Source: an uncultured Lachnospiraceae bacterium
GTDB lineage: Bacteria; Bacillota; Clostridia; Lachnospirales; Lachnospiraceae
Length of the DNA stretch: 35,406 nucleotides
Assembly (NCBI GenBank): GCA_902774725.1
Contig: CACYJP010000008.1
Location: forward strand, 1 to 35,406
Direction of reading: 5' to 3'
Positions 1 to 8,257 of the stretch are shown piece after piece; within the stretch, counting starts at the first letter, position 1, and each line of letters starts with the position of its first letter. The position numbers and the translations under genes were made by a program. The notes beneath the pieces are model-generated. The model was given only the letters and a program-made list of their open reading frames with translations. It ran no database searches and was not told where the DNA came from.

Positions 1-99
1 CTATCAGTCTGTGCACGTCAACTATTGAAAGCGCCGTATACCGAACGGTACGTACGGTGCTGTGAGAGGACGGCGGCTAGTCACCGCCTCCTACTCGAT
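1..99 (+). mobile_element. Group II intron, 3' end (domains V and VI)
   Basis: The sequence folds like the catalytic 3' end of a bacterial group II intron. Domain V spans 30-61: the arm AGCGCCGTA (30-38) pairs with TACGGTGCT (53-61), an inner TACC/GGTA stem is capped by GAAC, and the conserved 2-nt bulge CG lies at 51-52. Domain VI follows at 64-96: GAGAGG pairs with CCT and CTC, leaving A93 bulged as the expected branch-point adenosine, and GGCGG (72-76) pairs with CCGCC (84-88). The intron probably ends at T99 (CGAT, matching the usual AY terminus). Positions 1-29 would be domain IV or the end of the maturase ORF; a reading frame stopping at TGA 26-28 fits but is too short to identify. The rest of the intron lies outside the window. 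Confidence 0.82.
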
Positions 100-110
100 C
101 AATCCTTTGA

Positions 111-1148
111 TTATGCATTTTTAGTTGGTGGAACCGGTGGTTCACCCTGTGGTCTCTTCTCAGGCTCTTCCGGAAGAGGGAACATGATGTTCCACATATA
201 TCTCAGTGTGTCTGTAAATTTATACAGATTGATCGTATCAGCTATTGTAGCTTCCTTTGTTTCCTTTGAACCTGCTATTGCGGCAGTTCTTGCAGCCTTG
301 AATTCGTACTCATAGCCTGAGTAGTCTTCCTTGTTTGATTTCATTTCGCCACGTGGCTTTCCGTCATTTCCGTAAACTGTAACAAGCTTTGGATTGTTTA
401 CGTTGTCGATCTCAAGCATGCCGTGTGTTCCGTATACAGTAAGCTTGTTATCCAGTCTTGTAGTCATTGTGTTTGTTGCAACAGCCACACGTCCCTGTGG
501 ATATCTCATATAAATAGTTGAATAAGCATCCACACCTGTGTTTGTTACAAGCGGCTCGGCAATTGCCTGAACCGGAGGGCCACCCATGATCATGAAGATA
601 GCAGTAAGCGGATAGATTCCGATATCAAGAAGTGCACCGCCTGCAAGCTCAGGCTTCAGCATTCTTTCCTTTCCGCCAAGATTGTAACCAATACTTGCCT
701 GGATACATCTGATATCACCGATAACATTCTTGCGAAGCTGATCAACAACCATCAGCATCAGTGGATTATATCTGAGCCACATAGCCTCTCCGCAGAATAC
801 TCCCTTTTCAACAGAATATTTAAGAAGCTCCTCGGTAGTCTTTGCATTGTAGGAAATCGGCTTTTCTACAAATACAGGCTTTCCGGCATCGATACATTTC
901 TTTGCAAGCTCAGCATGATTCGAATTAACTGTTGCAATATATACAAGCTCAACCTCCGGATCCTCAAGAAGAGCATCATACGAACCATAATACTTTTCTA
1001 TCTCATTTTCCTCAGCGAACTTCTTCGCCTTCTCCTCATCCCTAGAAGCAATAGCATAAGGGCAGAAACCATTCATATGGTGAAGCGTATCAGCAATAAC
1101 CTTTGCGATACTTCCTGCTCCCATAATACCTATATTATACTCAATCAT
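111..1148 (-). CDS. Gfo/Idh/MocA family oxidoreductase
   Basis: Predicted NAD(P)-dependent oxidoreductase, probably acting on a sugar, inositol or a related polyol; the substrate cannot be read from the sequence. The N-terminus is a Rossmann fold with the dinucleotide loop GIMGAGSIA. The family hallmark EKP (in VFVEKPISYN) follows at about residue 93, and the C-terminal half has the alpha/beta substrate domain (GGALLDIGIYPL carries the usual Asp-x-Gly-x-Tyr region). About 345 residues is normal for the family. I prefer the ATG at 1148 because AAAGGA lies 11 nt before it; an in-frame ATG at 1160 sits directly against that ribosome binding site. The C-terminus has a short proline-rich tail (EEPEKRPQGEPPVPP). 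The stop lies only about 11 bp from the end of the group II intron, which is on the opposite strand. No neighbour suggests a pathway. Confidence 0.9.
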   Translation of the reverse strand: MIEYNIGIMGAGSIAKVIADTLHHMNGFCPYAIASRDEEKAKKFAEENEIEKYYGSYDALLEDPEVELVYIATVNSNHAELAKKCIDAGKPVFVEKPISYNAKTTEELLKYSVEKGVFCGEAMWLRYNPLMLMVVDQLRKNVIGDIRCIQASIGYNLGGKERMLKPELAGGALLDIGIYPLTAIFMIMGGPPVQAIAEPLVTNTGVDAYSTIYMRYPQGRVAVATNTMTTRLDNKLTVYGTHGMLEIDNVNNPKLVTVYGNDGKPRGEMKSNKEDYSGYEYEFKAARTAAIAGSKETKEATIADTINLYKFTDTLRYMWNIMFPLPEEPEKRPQGEPPVPPTKNA

Positions 1149-1195
1149 TCTCGCGTCCATCCTTTATTCTTATTAATAAAGTTTTATTTATATTT

Positions 1196-1432
1196 ACAAT
1201 TTGTGTATGCAGGAATCGATAGCTCGATTTTCGTAAAACATAAAAGGAAAGCTTCGCGAGATACTTCGCGAGCGATTTTGTTTGAAGTAAAAATGCCTTC
1301 CTCAGTCCTGACAAAGTCAGACTTAAGATATAGGGGCATTTTTACGAGTTGTAGCCGAGCGACTGTAGCTCGCAGAAGGTTTCGTGAAATGTTTAGAAAA
1401 TCGCGAGCGTGATGACTGTATATACAAATTGT
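1196..1432. repeat. Long imperfect inverted repeat, MITE-like or structured-RNA element
   Basis: This element fills most of the roughly 400-bp gap between two divergent genes. The outer 17 nt at 1196-1212 and 1416-1432 are inverted repeats differing at two positions, both of which would be G-U pairs in RNA. Complementarity continues inward with gaps (ATTTTC...AAACAT facing ATGTTT...GAAAAT; TTCGCGAG facing CTCGCAGAAG), up to AAAAATGCC facing GGCATTTTT. The apex holds a small CTGAC/GTCAG hairpin (about 1308-1321). The whole unit could fold into one long hairpin. This pattern fits a non-autonomous miniature transposable element or an intergenic palindromic repeat. No transposase is present and I see no second copy in this window. 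Confidence 0.6.
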
Positions 1433-1477
1433 TATATACTAATAAAACATACTCTATTATAGTTTAAAATATAAGGA

Positions 1478-1506
1478 TTGTAAAGAATTCTAAATGGTGT
1501 TAAACT
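1478..1506 (+). promoter_or_regulatory. Candidate promoter of the ABC exporter operon
   Basis: TTGTAA (1478-1483) and TAAACT (1501-1506) are separated by 17 nt, each matching four of six consensus bases. This is the best-spaced pair I found between the inverted-repeat element and the TTG start at 1549. It is a weak match and could be chance in AT-rich DNA. Confidence 0.3.
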
Positions 1507-1548
1507 GTAAATCGACTTCGCAAAACACATGTCAGGAGAGGTTAGAAA

Positions 1549-3306
1549 TTGAAAGCAGTTAAAACTATCCTAAAGGAAGTTCAGGAATTTAAAAAAGCAT
1601 CACTTATAACTCCGTTTTATATGATATTGGAAGTTATATTTGAAACAATTATTCCTATAGTTATGGGTCTTATTATCGATATCTCGGAAGGCGATACGAT
1701 AGATATGAGGCGTATACTTTTTTATGGTGGAATCATGATCATACTTGCACTGGGTGCACTTTATACCGGAGTAATGGGTGGAAAGTACGGTGCAAAAGCC
1801 TCTGCAGGTCTTGCAAAGAATCTCCGTAGAGACATGTACAGGAATATACAGGACTTCTCGTTCGAGAATATAGATAAGTTCTCTACTGCCAGTCTTATCA
1901 CCCGACTTACAACGGATGTCACAAATGTTCAGAATGCCTATCAGATGGTTCTAAGAATGTTGGCCAGAGCCCCGATCAATCTTTTGGTTGCTATGGTAGC
2001 TGCATTTATGATAAGCCCAAAGGTTGCGATGGTTTATCTCTATGCGGTTCTTTTCCTTGCACTTGTTGGTGCATTTCTTATAACAAGGGTTACTAAGTAT
2101 TTCACAGCAGCATTTCCTAAGTATGATGAGATGAATGAAAGCGTGCAGGAAAATGTAACCTCGATCAGAGTTGTAAAAGGCTTTGTGAGAGAAGAGTATG
2201 AGATAGATAGATTTGAAAAAGCTAACGGCATGATCTATAAGCTTTTTGTTAAAGCAGAGAGCATAATGGCATTTGTTATGCCGCTCATGCAGTCGACGAT
2301 ATATTTCTGTATTCTTATGGTCAGCTGGGTTGGAGCAAAGCTCATCATCGGAAGCGGTGGTTCTTCGCTTACAACGGGAAATCTCTCCACACTTCTTGCG
2401 TACTGCATGCAGATACTTATGAGTCTGATGATGCTTTCAATGGTTGTAGTCATGATAACAATGTCTGTAGCCAGTGCAAAACGTATAGCTGAGGTTCTTG
2501 AGGAGGAAAGCTCACTCAAAAATCCTGAGGATCCGGTATATGAAGTGGCTGATGGAAGTATTGATTTTTCAAATGTTTATTTCAGATATGATGAGAAGGC
2601 TGAGAATCCTGTTCTCAGTGATATAAATCTTCATATTGATTCCGGCCAGACTATCGGTATAATCGGTGGAACCGGAAGCTCTAAGACCAGTCTTGTAAAT
2701 ATGATAAGCAGGCTTTATGACGTATCGGATGGAGAGGTAAAAGTCGGCGGTAAAAATGTAAAGGACTACGACATGACAACACTCAGAGATAACGTCTCTG
2801 TTGTGCTTCAGAAAAATGTACTGTTCTCCGGTACGATTTATGAGAACCTGAGATGGGGTAATAAAGAGGCTACCGATGAGGAGTGCATTCAGGCTGCGAA
2901 GCTTGCGTGTGCGGATGAGTTTATTCAGGATTTTCCTGATAAATATGACACTATGATCGAACAGGGTGGATCGAATGTTTCCGGTGGACAGAAGCAGCGT
3001 ATATGTATAGCGAGAGCGCTTCTCAAGAAACCAAAGATTCTTATTCTTGATGATTCAACAAGTGCTGTAGATACAGCGACCGATGCACGTATAAGAAAGT
3101 CATTTAAGGAATATATCCCGGAAACAACCAAGATAATTATTGCTCAGAGAGTATCCAGTGTTATGGATGCGGATAAGATAATCGTCATGGAGGACGGAAA
3201 GATAAACGGTTTCGGAAGCCATGCGGAGCTGCTTGAGACAAATGAGATATATAGAGATGTTTACGAGTCACAGCAGGGTGGTTCCGGTGACTTCGATGCG
3301 AAATAG
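1549..3306 (+). CDS. Heterodimeric ABC exporter subunit, degenerate ATP site
   Basis: Membrane-embedded half-transporter: an exporter-type transmembrane domain (about residues 15-305, six helices) fused to an ATPase domain. It should pair with the product of the next gene to pump lipids, peptides or drugs out of the cell. The ATPase has a Walker A at 373-381 (GGTGSSKTS), a canonical signature VSGGQ at 477-481, and a Walker B ending in Asp-Asp: the catalytic Glu is replaced by D502. The switch His is also replaced, by Q533 (AQR instead of AHR). These changes mark the non-hydrolysing site of asymmetric exporters of the TM287/288 and BmrCD type. The start is a TTG with AGGAGAGG about 7 nt upstream. 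The stop is 24 bp before the next gene. Confidence 0.93.
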   Translation: MKAVKTILKEVQEFKKASLITPFYMILEVIFETIIPIVMGLIIDISEGDTIDMRRILFYGGIMIILALGALYTGVMGGKYGAKASAGLAKNLRRDMYRNIQDFSFENIDKFSTASLITRLTTDVTNVQNAYQMVLRMLARAPINLLVAMVAAFMISPKVAMVYLYAVLFLALVGAFLITRVTKYFTAAFPKYDEMNESVQENVTSIRVVKGFVREEYEIDRFEKANGMIYKLFVKAESIMAFVMPLMQSTIYFCILMVSWVGAKLIIGSGGSSLTTGNLSTLLAYCMQILMSLMMLSMVVVMITMSVASAKRIAEVLEEESSLKNPEDPVYEVADGSIDFSNVYFRYDEKAENPVLSDINLHIDSGQTIGIIGGTGSSKTSLVNMISRLYDVSDGEVKVGGKNVKDYDMTTLRDNVSVVLQKNVLFSGTIYENLRWGNKEATDEECIQAAKLACADEFIQDFPDKYDTMIEQGGSNVSGGQKQRICIARALLKKPKILILDDSTSAVDTATDARIRKSFKEYIPETTKIIIAQRVSSVMDADKIIVMEDGKINGFGSHAELLETNEIYRDVYESQQGGSGDFDAK

Positions 3307-3330
3307 GAGAGTTTTTAAAGGAGAGATACC

Positions 3331-5262
3331 ATGCCGGCACCGAAAGGCAAAACGCCAAGAGGGATGAAACCATCAGTAGAAAATCCCGGACAGATATTAA
3401 AACGCATGATGGGCTATATATTTAAGTTCTATAAGATTCAGATGATTTTTGTTTTCATTCTGGTTATTGTTAGTGTGCTTGCAAACCTTCAGGGAACTAT
3501 GTTTATGAAGGTTTTGATCGATGACTATATAGACCCGATGCTCGAAAGCGGAAGCAAGGACTTTGGCCCGCTTATCAGGGCTATACTTACGACTGCGGGC
3601 TTCTATGGAGTTGGTGTAGCGTCTACCTATGCTTATAACCGTATCATGGTTTCTGTTTCACAGGGTACACTGAGACGCCTCAGAAGTGATCTGTTTGTGC
3701 ATATGCAGACACTTCCTATAAAGTATTTTGATACAAACAAGCATGGTGATATCATGTCTGTTTATACAAATGATATAGATACTCTTCGTCAGATGATAAG
3801 TCAGAGTATACCGTCACTATATTCAAGTATGCTCACTATTGTCGGAGTTGTTATATGTATGATCATCAGAAGTGTTCCGCTTACGATAGTTACATTTGTC
3901 ATGGTAGCATTCATGATGAAGGTTACTATGAAGATATCTCAGAAGAGTGGAAAGTACTTCGTGGAGCAGCAGAAGAATCTCGGAATCGAGAATGGTTATA
4001 TAGAGGAAATGATTTCCGGTCAGAAGGTTATCAAGGTGTTCAGCCATGAAAAAGAAAGTATCGAGAAGTTTGATAAGCTGAACGAGGAGCTTTACGGAAG
4101 TGCTTATAATGCAAATAAATATGCAAATATACTTATGCCGTCTATGGCACAGCTGGGAAACTTAAGCTACGTTATTTGTACAGTTATCGGTGCTGTTTTG
4201 ATACTGTCCGGTTTCGGAATCAAGGGCGCCTGGTTTGGTGGAGTTGCGCCTCTGACAGTCGGAGGACTTGTATCATTCCTTACATTTAACAAGAGCTTTA
4301 ATATGCCTATCAATCAGGTATCCATGCAGTTTAACTCTATCATTATGGCACTTGCCGGAGCGGACAGAGTGTTCAAGCTTATGGACGAGGAGCCTGAGAC
4401 TGACGATGGATATGTAAGTCTGGTGCTCGCAAAGGAAGGACCAAATGGCGAGCTTGAGGAGACGACAGAAAGAACCGGACTCTGGGCATGGAAGCATCAG
4501 CATCAGGCTGACGGAAGCATCACATACCAGAAGCTCGAGGGCGCGATATTCATGGATGATGTTGACTTCGGGTACGTACCGGATAAGATGGTTCTGCATA
4601 ATATCTCCCTGGATGCAAAGCCGGGACAGAAGATAGCATTTGTCGGATCGACAGGTGCAGGAAAGACAACTATTACCAATCTGATAAACCGTTTCTACGA
4701 TATACAGGATGGAAAGATCAGATTTGATAACATCAATATAAATAAGATCAAGAAGGGTGACTTGAGAAAGTCACTGGGACTCGTGCTTCAGGATACACAT
4801 CTTTTCTCGACAACGGTTATGGAGAATATCAGATATGGCCGTCTGGATGCAACTGATGAAGAGTGTATAGAAGCTGCGAAGCTTGCGAATGCAGACCATT
4901 TCATCAGACAGCTGCCTGAGGGATATGATACGCTTCTTACAGGAGATGGCGGAAACCTGAGTCAAGGTCAGAGACAGCTTCTTGCAATTGCCAGGGCTGC
5001 TGTTGCGGATCCACCTGCGCTTATACTTGATGAGGCTACAAGCTCCATCGATACAAGAACTGAGCGTGAGGTTCAGGAAGGAATGGACAAGCTGATGGCC
5101 GGAAGGACAACCTTCGTCATAGCACACAGACTTTCCACTGTTAAAAACAGTGATGCGATAATGGTTCTTGAGCATGGAAGAATTATAGAGAGCGGAACTC
5201 ACGATGAACTGCTGGAGCAGAAGGGTAAATACTATCAGCTCTATACAGGACTCACCGCATAA
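3331..5262 (+). CDS. Heterodimeric ABC exporter subunit, catalytic ATP site
   Basis: Partner of the preceding half-transporter. It has an exporter transmembrane domain, then an insert of about 45 residues (roughly 350-410) that is absent from the first subunit, then the ATPase. Motifs are Walker A GSTGAGKT at about 439-446, a non-canonical signature LSQGQ (543-547), Walker B with the catalytic Glu E568 (ILDEATSS) and switch His H599 (IAHR). In the dimer, this Walker A, Glu and His face the intact VSGGQ of subunit one and form the hydrolytic site, while LSQGQ faces the degenerate site. The ATG follows AAGGAG with good spacing. At 643 residues it is slightly longer than its partner because of the insert. 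The substrate is unknown. Confidence 0.93.
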   Translation: MPAPKGKTPRGMKPSVENPGQILKRMMGYIFKFYKIQMIFVFILVIVSVLANLQGTMFMKVLIDDYIDPMLESGSKDFGPLIRAILTTAGFYGVGVASTYAYNRIMVSVSQGTLRRLRSDLFVHMQTLPIKYFDTNKHGDIMSVYTNDIDTLRQMISQSIPSLYSSMLTIVGVVICMIIRSVPLTIVTFVMVAFMMKVTMKISQKSGKYFVEQQKNLGIENGYIEEMISGQKVIKVFSHEKESIEKFDKLNEELYGSAYNANKYANILMPSMAQLGNLSYVICTVIGAVLILSGFGIKGAWFGGVAPLTVGGLVSFLTFNKSFNMPINQVSMQFNSIIMALAGADRVFKLMDEEPETDDGYVSLVLAKEGPNGELEETTERTGLWAWKHQHQADGSITYQKLEGAIFMDDVDFGYVPDKMVLHNISLDAKPGQKIAFVGSTGAGKTTITNLINRFYDIQDGKIRFDNININKIKKGDLRKSLGLVLQDTHLFSTTVMENIRYGRLDATDEECIEAAKLANADHFIRQLPEGYDTLLTGDGGNLSQGQRQLLAIARAAVADPPALILDEATSSIDTRTEREVQEGMDKLMAGRTTFVIAHRLSTVKNSDAIMVLEHGRIIESGTHDELLEQKGKYYQLYTGLTA

Positions 5263-5301
5263 GAAAACGAGTGGGGACAGTAACCGTCCCCACTCGTTTT
5301 C
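5263..5301. terminator. Bidirectional intrinsic terminator
   Basis: A perfect 16-bp inverted repeat (5263-5278 and 5286-5301) with a 7-nt loop starts directly after the ABC operon stop codon. Arms end in AAAA and TTTT, so both strands give a stem followed by U residues. It therefore serves the ABC genes and also the convergent DtxR-family regulator gene that ends at 5316. Confidence 0.9.
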
Positions 5302-5315
5302 TAGTTAATTCTATT

Positions 5316-5702
5316 TTATGACTCTGATAAACCGTGACTTCTTGCATATTTGCAAAGTGCATCAAAGGTTTCAGGACTCAGATCATGCTCTATCTTACAA
5401 GCATCCTCTGCTGCGATTTCATCATCAACGCCCAGACTTCTGAAGATATCGGTCAGAACCTTATGTCTTGTATATATCTTATCGGCAATCTCCATTCCGC
5501 TTTCTGTCAGAGAAATCATTCCATCTTCGTTAAAGGTTATATAGCCGTTTTCTCTGAGCCTCTTTGTTGCATAGCTCACGCTCGGCTTTGATACATTTAA
5601 CTGATTAGCTACATCTATGGAACGAACGTATCCTTTTTTCTCCTTAATCATTAGTATTGCTTCGAGATAATCCTCTGCAGACTGACGAATTTCCATTGGC
5701 AC
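5316..5702 (-). CDS. DtxR/MntR-family metal-dependent repressor
   Basis: Metal-sensing transcriptional repressor. Residues 1-65 form a winged helix (recognition region around NVSKPSVSYATKRLRENGY) and residues 66-128 the metal-binding dimerisation domain. There is no C-terminal SH3-like domain, as in short MntR-type members. Visible ligands are D11 and E14 (equivalent to MntR D8 and E11), H80, and the cluster C102, E105, H106. From memory, Cys at that place is found in the iron sensors DtxR and IdeR, while Bacillus MntR has Glu; this favours iron, but D11 is MntR-like. I take the GTG at 5702 as start because AGGAGG lies 8 nt upstream; ATG at 5696 is possible. The gene sits beside the feo genes, and shared dyads (5768, 8265, 11050) suggest that it controls them and itself. 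Confidence 0.9.
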   Translation of the reverse strand: MPMEIRQSAEDYLEAILMIKEKKGYVRSIDVANQLNVSKPSVSYATKRLRENGYITFNEDGMISLTESGMEIADKIYTRHKVLTDIFRSLGVDDEIAAEDACKIEHDLSPETFDALCKYARSHGLSES

Positions 5703-5767
5703 CCCTATATCCTCCTATATAATCACAGATAACTTTATTTAAGTATAATCTTAAAATCTTAACAAAT

Positions 5768-5783
5768 GTTAGCATAAATTAAC
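5768..5783. promoter_or_regulatory. Candidate metal-repressor operator, site 1
   Basis: GTTAG-CATAAA-TTAAC, one of three dyads of the form GTTAG-N6-YTAAC in the iron module. It lies between the divergent repressor and protease genes and could act on either. It sits just upstream of a possible -35 region for the protease gene. The assignment rests on the repeated architecture. Confidence 0.5.
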
Positions 5784-5786
5784 CAC

Positions 5787-5877
5787 ATATGCAAGACTTT
5801 TTGTGATATACTATAGAGTGTGTTTTGGATACACTGTGAATAGAGGAAAAATCAATAAAAGCGTATGCTCGCATACG
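5787..5877 (+). promoter_or_regulatory. Possible promoter and leader hairpin of the protease gene
   Basis: TATACT at 5807-5812 is a good -10 candidate, but the region 17 nt upstream (CACATA) is a poor -35. Downstream, CGTATGC (5862-5868) and GCATACG (5871-5877) form a short 7-bp hairpin in the leader, about 20 nt before the AAAGGAG ribosome binding site. It has no U tract, so it is not a terminator. Confidence 0.35.
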
Positions 5878-5911
5878 GCAAAATTCATAAGTCTCAAAAG
5901 GAGAACTAAAA

Positions 5912-8212
5912 ATGAGCAAAGAAAAAAAGACTAGTAGAGGATTTATTCCAATAATAATTCTATTTGTATTTTTCGTTTTGGTTTTACTGGCAATAGTTCT
6001 ATTTGTTCACAAAAGAGAAGGCAATAAGTCTAAGAGAACTATACTGTTTTATGGAGTCGGCTCTAACCTCGAGTCCGTCCATGCCAATCTTACATACAAT
6101 CTGAACCAGTGTATGGAGGCTGCGATTCCTGAGGATGTCAATCTCATCGTAATTACGGGAGGCGCAACCAGATGGTATCTGCCTGAGGACAGGCTGTTTG
6201 ATGAGGCAGGTAATCCGACTGCTGTGGATCCGGACAAGAAGCAGATATGGAAGCTTACCGGAACAAACGGTGGTGAAAAAGGAAGGATGACGCTTCTTAC
6301 CTCACTGGATAATTATTCAGATAAATATATGACAGACCCGGAGGTGCTTCGTACATTTGTTGATTACTGCGTCGACAATTATCCTGCCAAGAAGTACGAT
6401 ATGATACTTTGGGATCATGGCTATGGGCCACTTGGCTATGGAAGTGATGAGATGAATTCGGATCTGGGAGAATATGAGGAAGCTCCTATGTCGCTTGACC
6501 AGATAGCGAAGGCTCTGGATGAAAGTAAACTGAAGCAGAAACTAGAGCTTATCGATTTTGATGCATGTCTTATGAGTAACGTAGAGGTTATGCTTGCTCT
6601 TTCCGATCATGCTGAAAACTTTGTAGTGTCGGCAGACTCGTCACCTGAATTCGGGCAGTATTATACAAACTGGCTGAATCTGCTCGCTGATGAACCGGAT
6701 ATAGACGGATTTGAGCTTGGAAAGAAGATAGTCGATGACTCGATTGCATTTTATAAGGATGAGACTTCTGACGGGTACGGTCGTCCATCCACACTTGCAG
6801 TTATAAATAGTAAAAGATTTAATGCCAGAATGATCAAGATCACAGCTGATTTTACCAAGACTTTAAGTGATGAGCTATATTCCGGAAATGATGATTTTGA
6901 TTTCAGAGACCGAATTATCTCAGCAAATACAGCAGTCAGGTACAACTGGCCGGGACTGGTTGATTACGGAGACTTTGCGAAAAGCTGCAGCTTTGATGGG
7001 GTATCAAATCAGATAGAGGACGCATTATATGAGGATACTTCGAGCGCGGATGCTATGATGTACTTCTCATGTACAGATAATTATAAGGCAAGTCCTGAGC
7101 ACACTCCATCCGGCATAAGTATATTTTTCCCTTCAAGAGATTCAAGGAATTCAAAGAGATATATAAATGCCATGGAGGCACTGAAGAATTATATAGAAGA
7201 AAATAATTATAGTCTCAAGGATAAAAGGATAGAGACCTTGGATAGTCTGATTAAGATAGCTGCCGGATATACGGCTATAAATAATACCGGCTATGCTGTT
7301 TCAGTGCTCTCGTCAGAGGGAAAAACTGATATAAGCTATGAAGATGTGACAGCATTTCTGGGTGAAAAGGAGCAGCCTTCGATAAAGGAAAAGGAACAAT
7401 CGGAGGAGGTTGGAAGTACTATCGATATGAGTTACAGAGAGTCTCCTATGGAAAAAGGACTTTCCTTTGTGATTGAAAGAGCAAATGAATATGCCGGATC
7501 TGCGGACTGGTTAAATAATATATCAGAGAAGCAGGCTGCTGAGGCTCTTACTCCTGAAGCGTTAGCTGTATCAGAGAAGGATGGCGGATATCATGTTGAT
7601 ATAAATGAAAAGGCGGCAAAAACATTTGACTATACAAAGGGAATCAGAGAAGAGTTTTCTGTCGGTGCAAAGAGAGAGCTTACAAATCCTGATACTATGC
7701 ACGCTGATCTAAATATAACTACCTTTGATAAGAAATGGTACGAGCTGGAGGATGCAAAGGGAAAAACCTACCTTGTCAGCGTTATAGGCAGCGGACAGAC
7801 GGGAATCATTCCTATTGTAATAGAGGACTCGTATGAGGATTCGGATGGTAATTCAATTCCGAATTATATGGCGGGCTATATCACGATAGAGACCAAGGAT
7901 GGCGAGGCAAAAATCCTGGGATTCCATACATATTATTCTTATGAGGAGGGAGAATTCACTCCTGATATTGCAGAAACCAAACCGCTTTATACCGGATACA
8001 GGACCAGAACAACAAACACAATGATGCTGAATGCGGATGAAGCCATAGCTGTGGACAAGGATGCAGAAAACTACGGTGTTAATGTGAAGGCCGGTGTCGA
8101 TATGAAGGATATCGATGACGTAAATGATCAGCTCCTTAAGTCTGTAAAATGTAAGTACTATATAAATGATATATATGGTTTTGAACAGGAGATAACGGAG
8201 CTTTTCAAATAA
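5912..8212 (+). CDS. Membrane-anchored clostripain-family (C11) cysteine peptidase
   Basis: Surface-exposed cysteine peptidase. A short basic N-terminus is followed by one hydrophobic segment (about residues 11-33), giving an N-terminal membrane anchor with the rest outside. The C11 fold follows: the catalytic His is H169 in WDHGYGPLGYG and the catalytic Cys is C219 in IDFDACLMSN. These are the clan CD signature patterns of clostripain, which usually cleaves after Arg or Lys. The C-terminal part (about 480-766) is not recognisable to me and may be a substrate-binding or wall-facing domain. A canonical AAAGGAG precedes the ATG. The gene lies between the metal repressor and feoA, so it may belong to the same regulon, but its own promoter is weakly defined. 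No propeptide cleavage site was identified. Confidence 0.88.
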   Translation: MSKEKKTSRGFIPIIILFVFFVLVLLAIVLFVHKREGNKSKRTILFYGVGSNLESVHANLTYNLNQCMEAAIPEDVNLIVITGGATRWYLPEDRLFDEAGNPTAVDPDKKQIWKLTGTNGGEKGRMTLLTSLDNYSDKYMTDPEVLRTFVDYCVDNYPAKKYDMILWDHGYGPLGYGSDEMNSDLGEYEEAPMSLDQIAKALDESKLKQKLELIDFDACLMSNVEVMLALSDHAENFVVSADSSPEFGQYYTNWLNLLADEPDIDGFELGKKIVDDSIAFYKDETSDGYGRPSTLAVINSKRFNARMIKITADFTKTLSDELYSGNDDFDFRDRIISANTAVRYNWPGLVDYGDFAKSCSFDGVSNQIEDALYEDTSSADAMMYFSCTDNYKASPEHTPSGISIFFPSRDSRNSKRYINAMEALKNYIEENNYSLKDKRIETLDSLIKIAAGYTAINNTGYAVSVLSSEGKTDISYEDVTAFLGEKEQPSIKEKEQSEEVGSTIDMSYRESPMEKGLSFVIERANEYAGSADWLNNISEKQAAEALTPEALAVSEKDGGYHVDINEKAAKTFDYTKGIREEFSVGAKRELTNPDTMHADLNITTFDKKWYELEDAKGKTYLVSVIGSGQTGIIPIVIEDSYEDSDGNSIPNYMAGYITIETKDGEAKILGFHTYYSYEEGEFTPDIAETKPLYTGYRTRTTNTMMLNADEAIAVDKDAENYGVNVKAGVDMKDIDDVNDQLLKSVKCKYYINDIYGFEQEITELFK

Positions 8213-8228
8213 TAAAATAAATAAGTTA

Positions 8229-8257
8229 TTGACAAATAAATGATGTGAGGTTATATT
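8229..8257 (+). promoter_or_regulatory. feoA promoter
   Basis: TTGACA (8229-8234) and TATATT (8252-8257) are separated by exactly 17 nt, close to the vegetative sigma-factor consensus. Transcription would begin near 8264, inside the inverted repeat that follows. The -10 box overlaps one copy of GTGAGGTTA. Confidence 0.78.

Noticed and set aside
25..315. Plus-strand reading frame of 96 codons across the group II intron end
   Set aside because: It crosses intron domains V and VI and then runs antisense through the end of the oxidoreductase gene.
915..1412. Plus-strand reading frame across the start of the oxidoreductase and the inverted-repeat element
   Set aside because: It is antisense to conserved oxidoreductase sequence and runs on into the non-coding hairpin; no ribosome binding site or recognisable product.
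1195..1435. tRNA or riboswitch in the gap before the ABC genes
   Set aside because: The fold is a single long imperfect hairpin with inverted termini; no cloverleaf or known riboswitch core was recognised.
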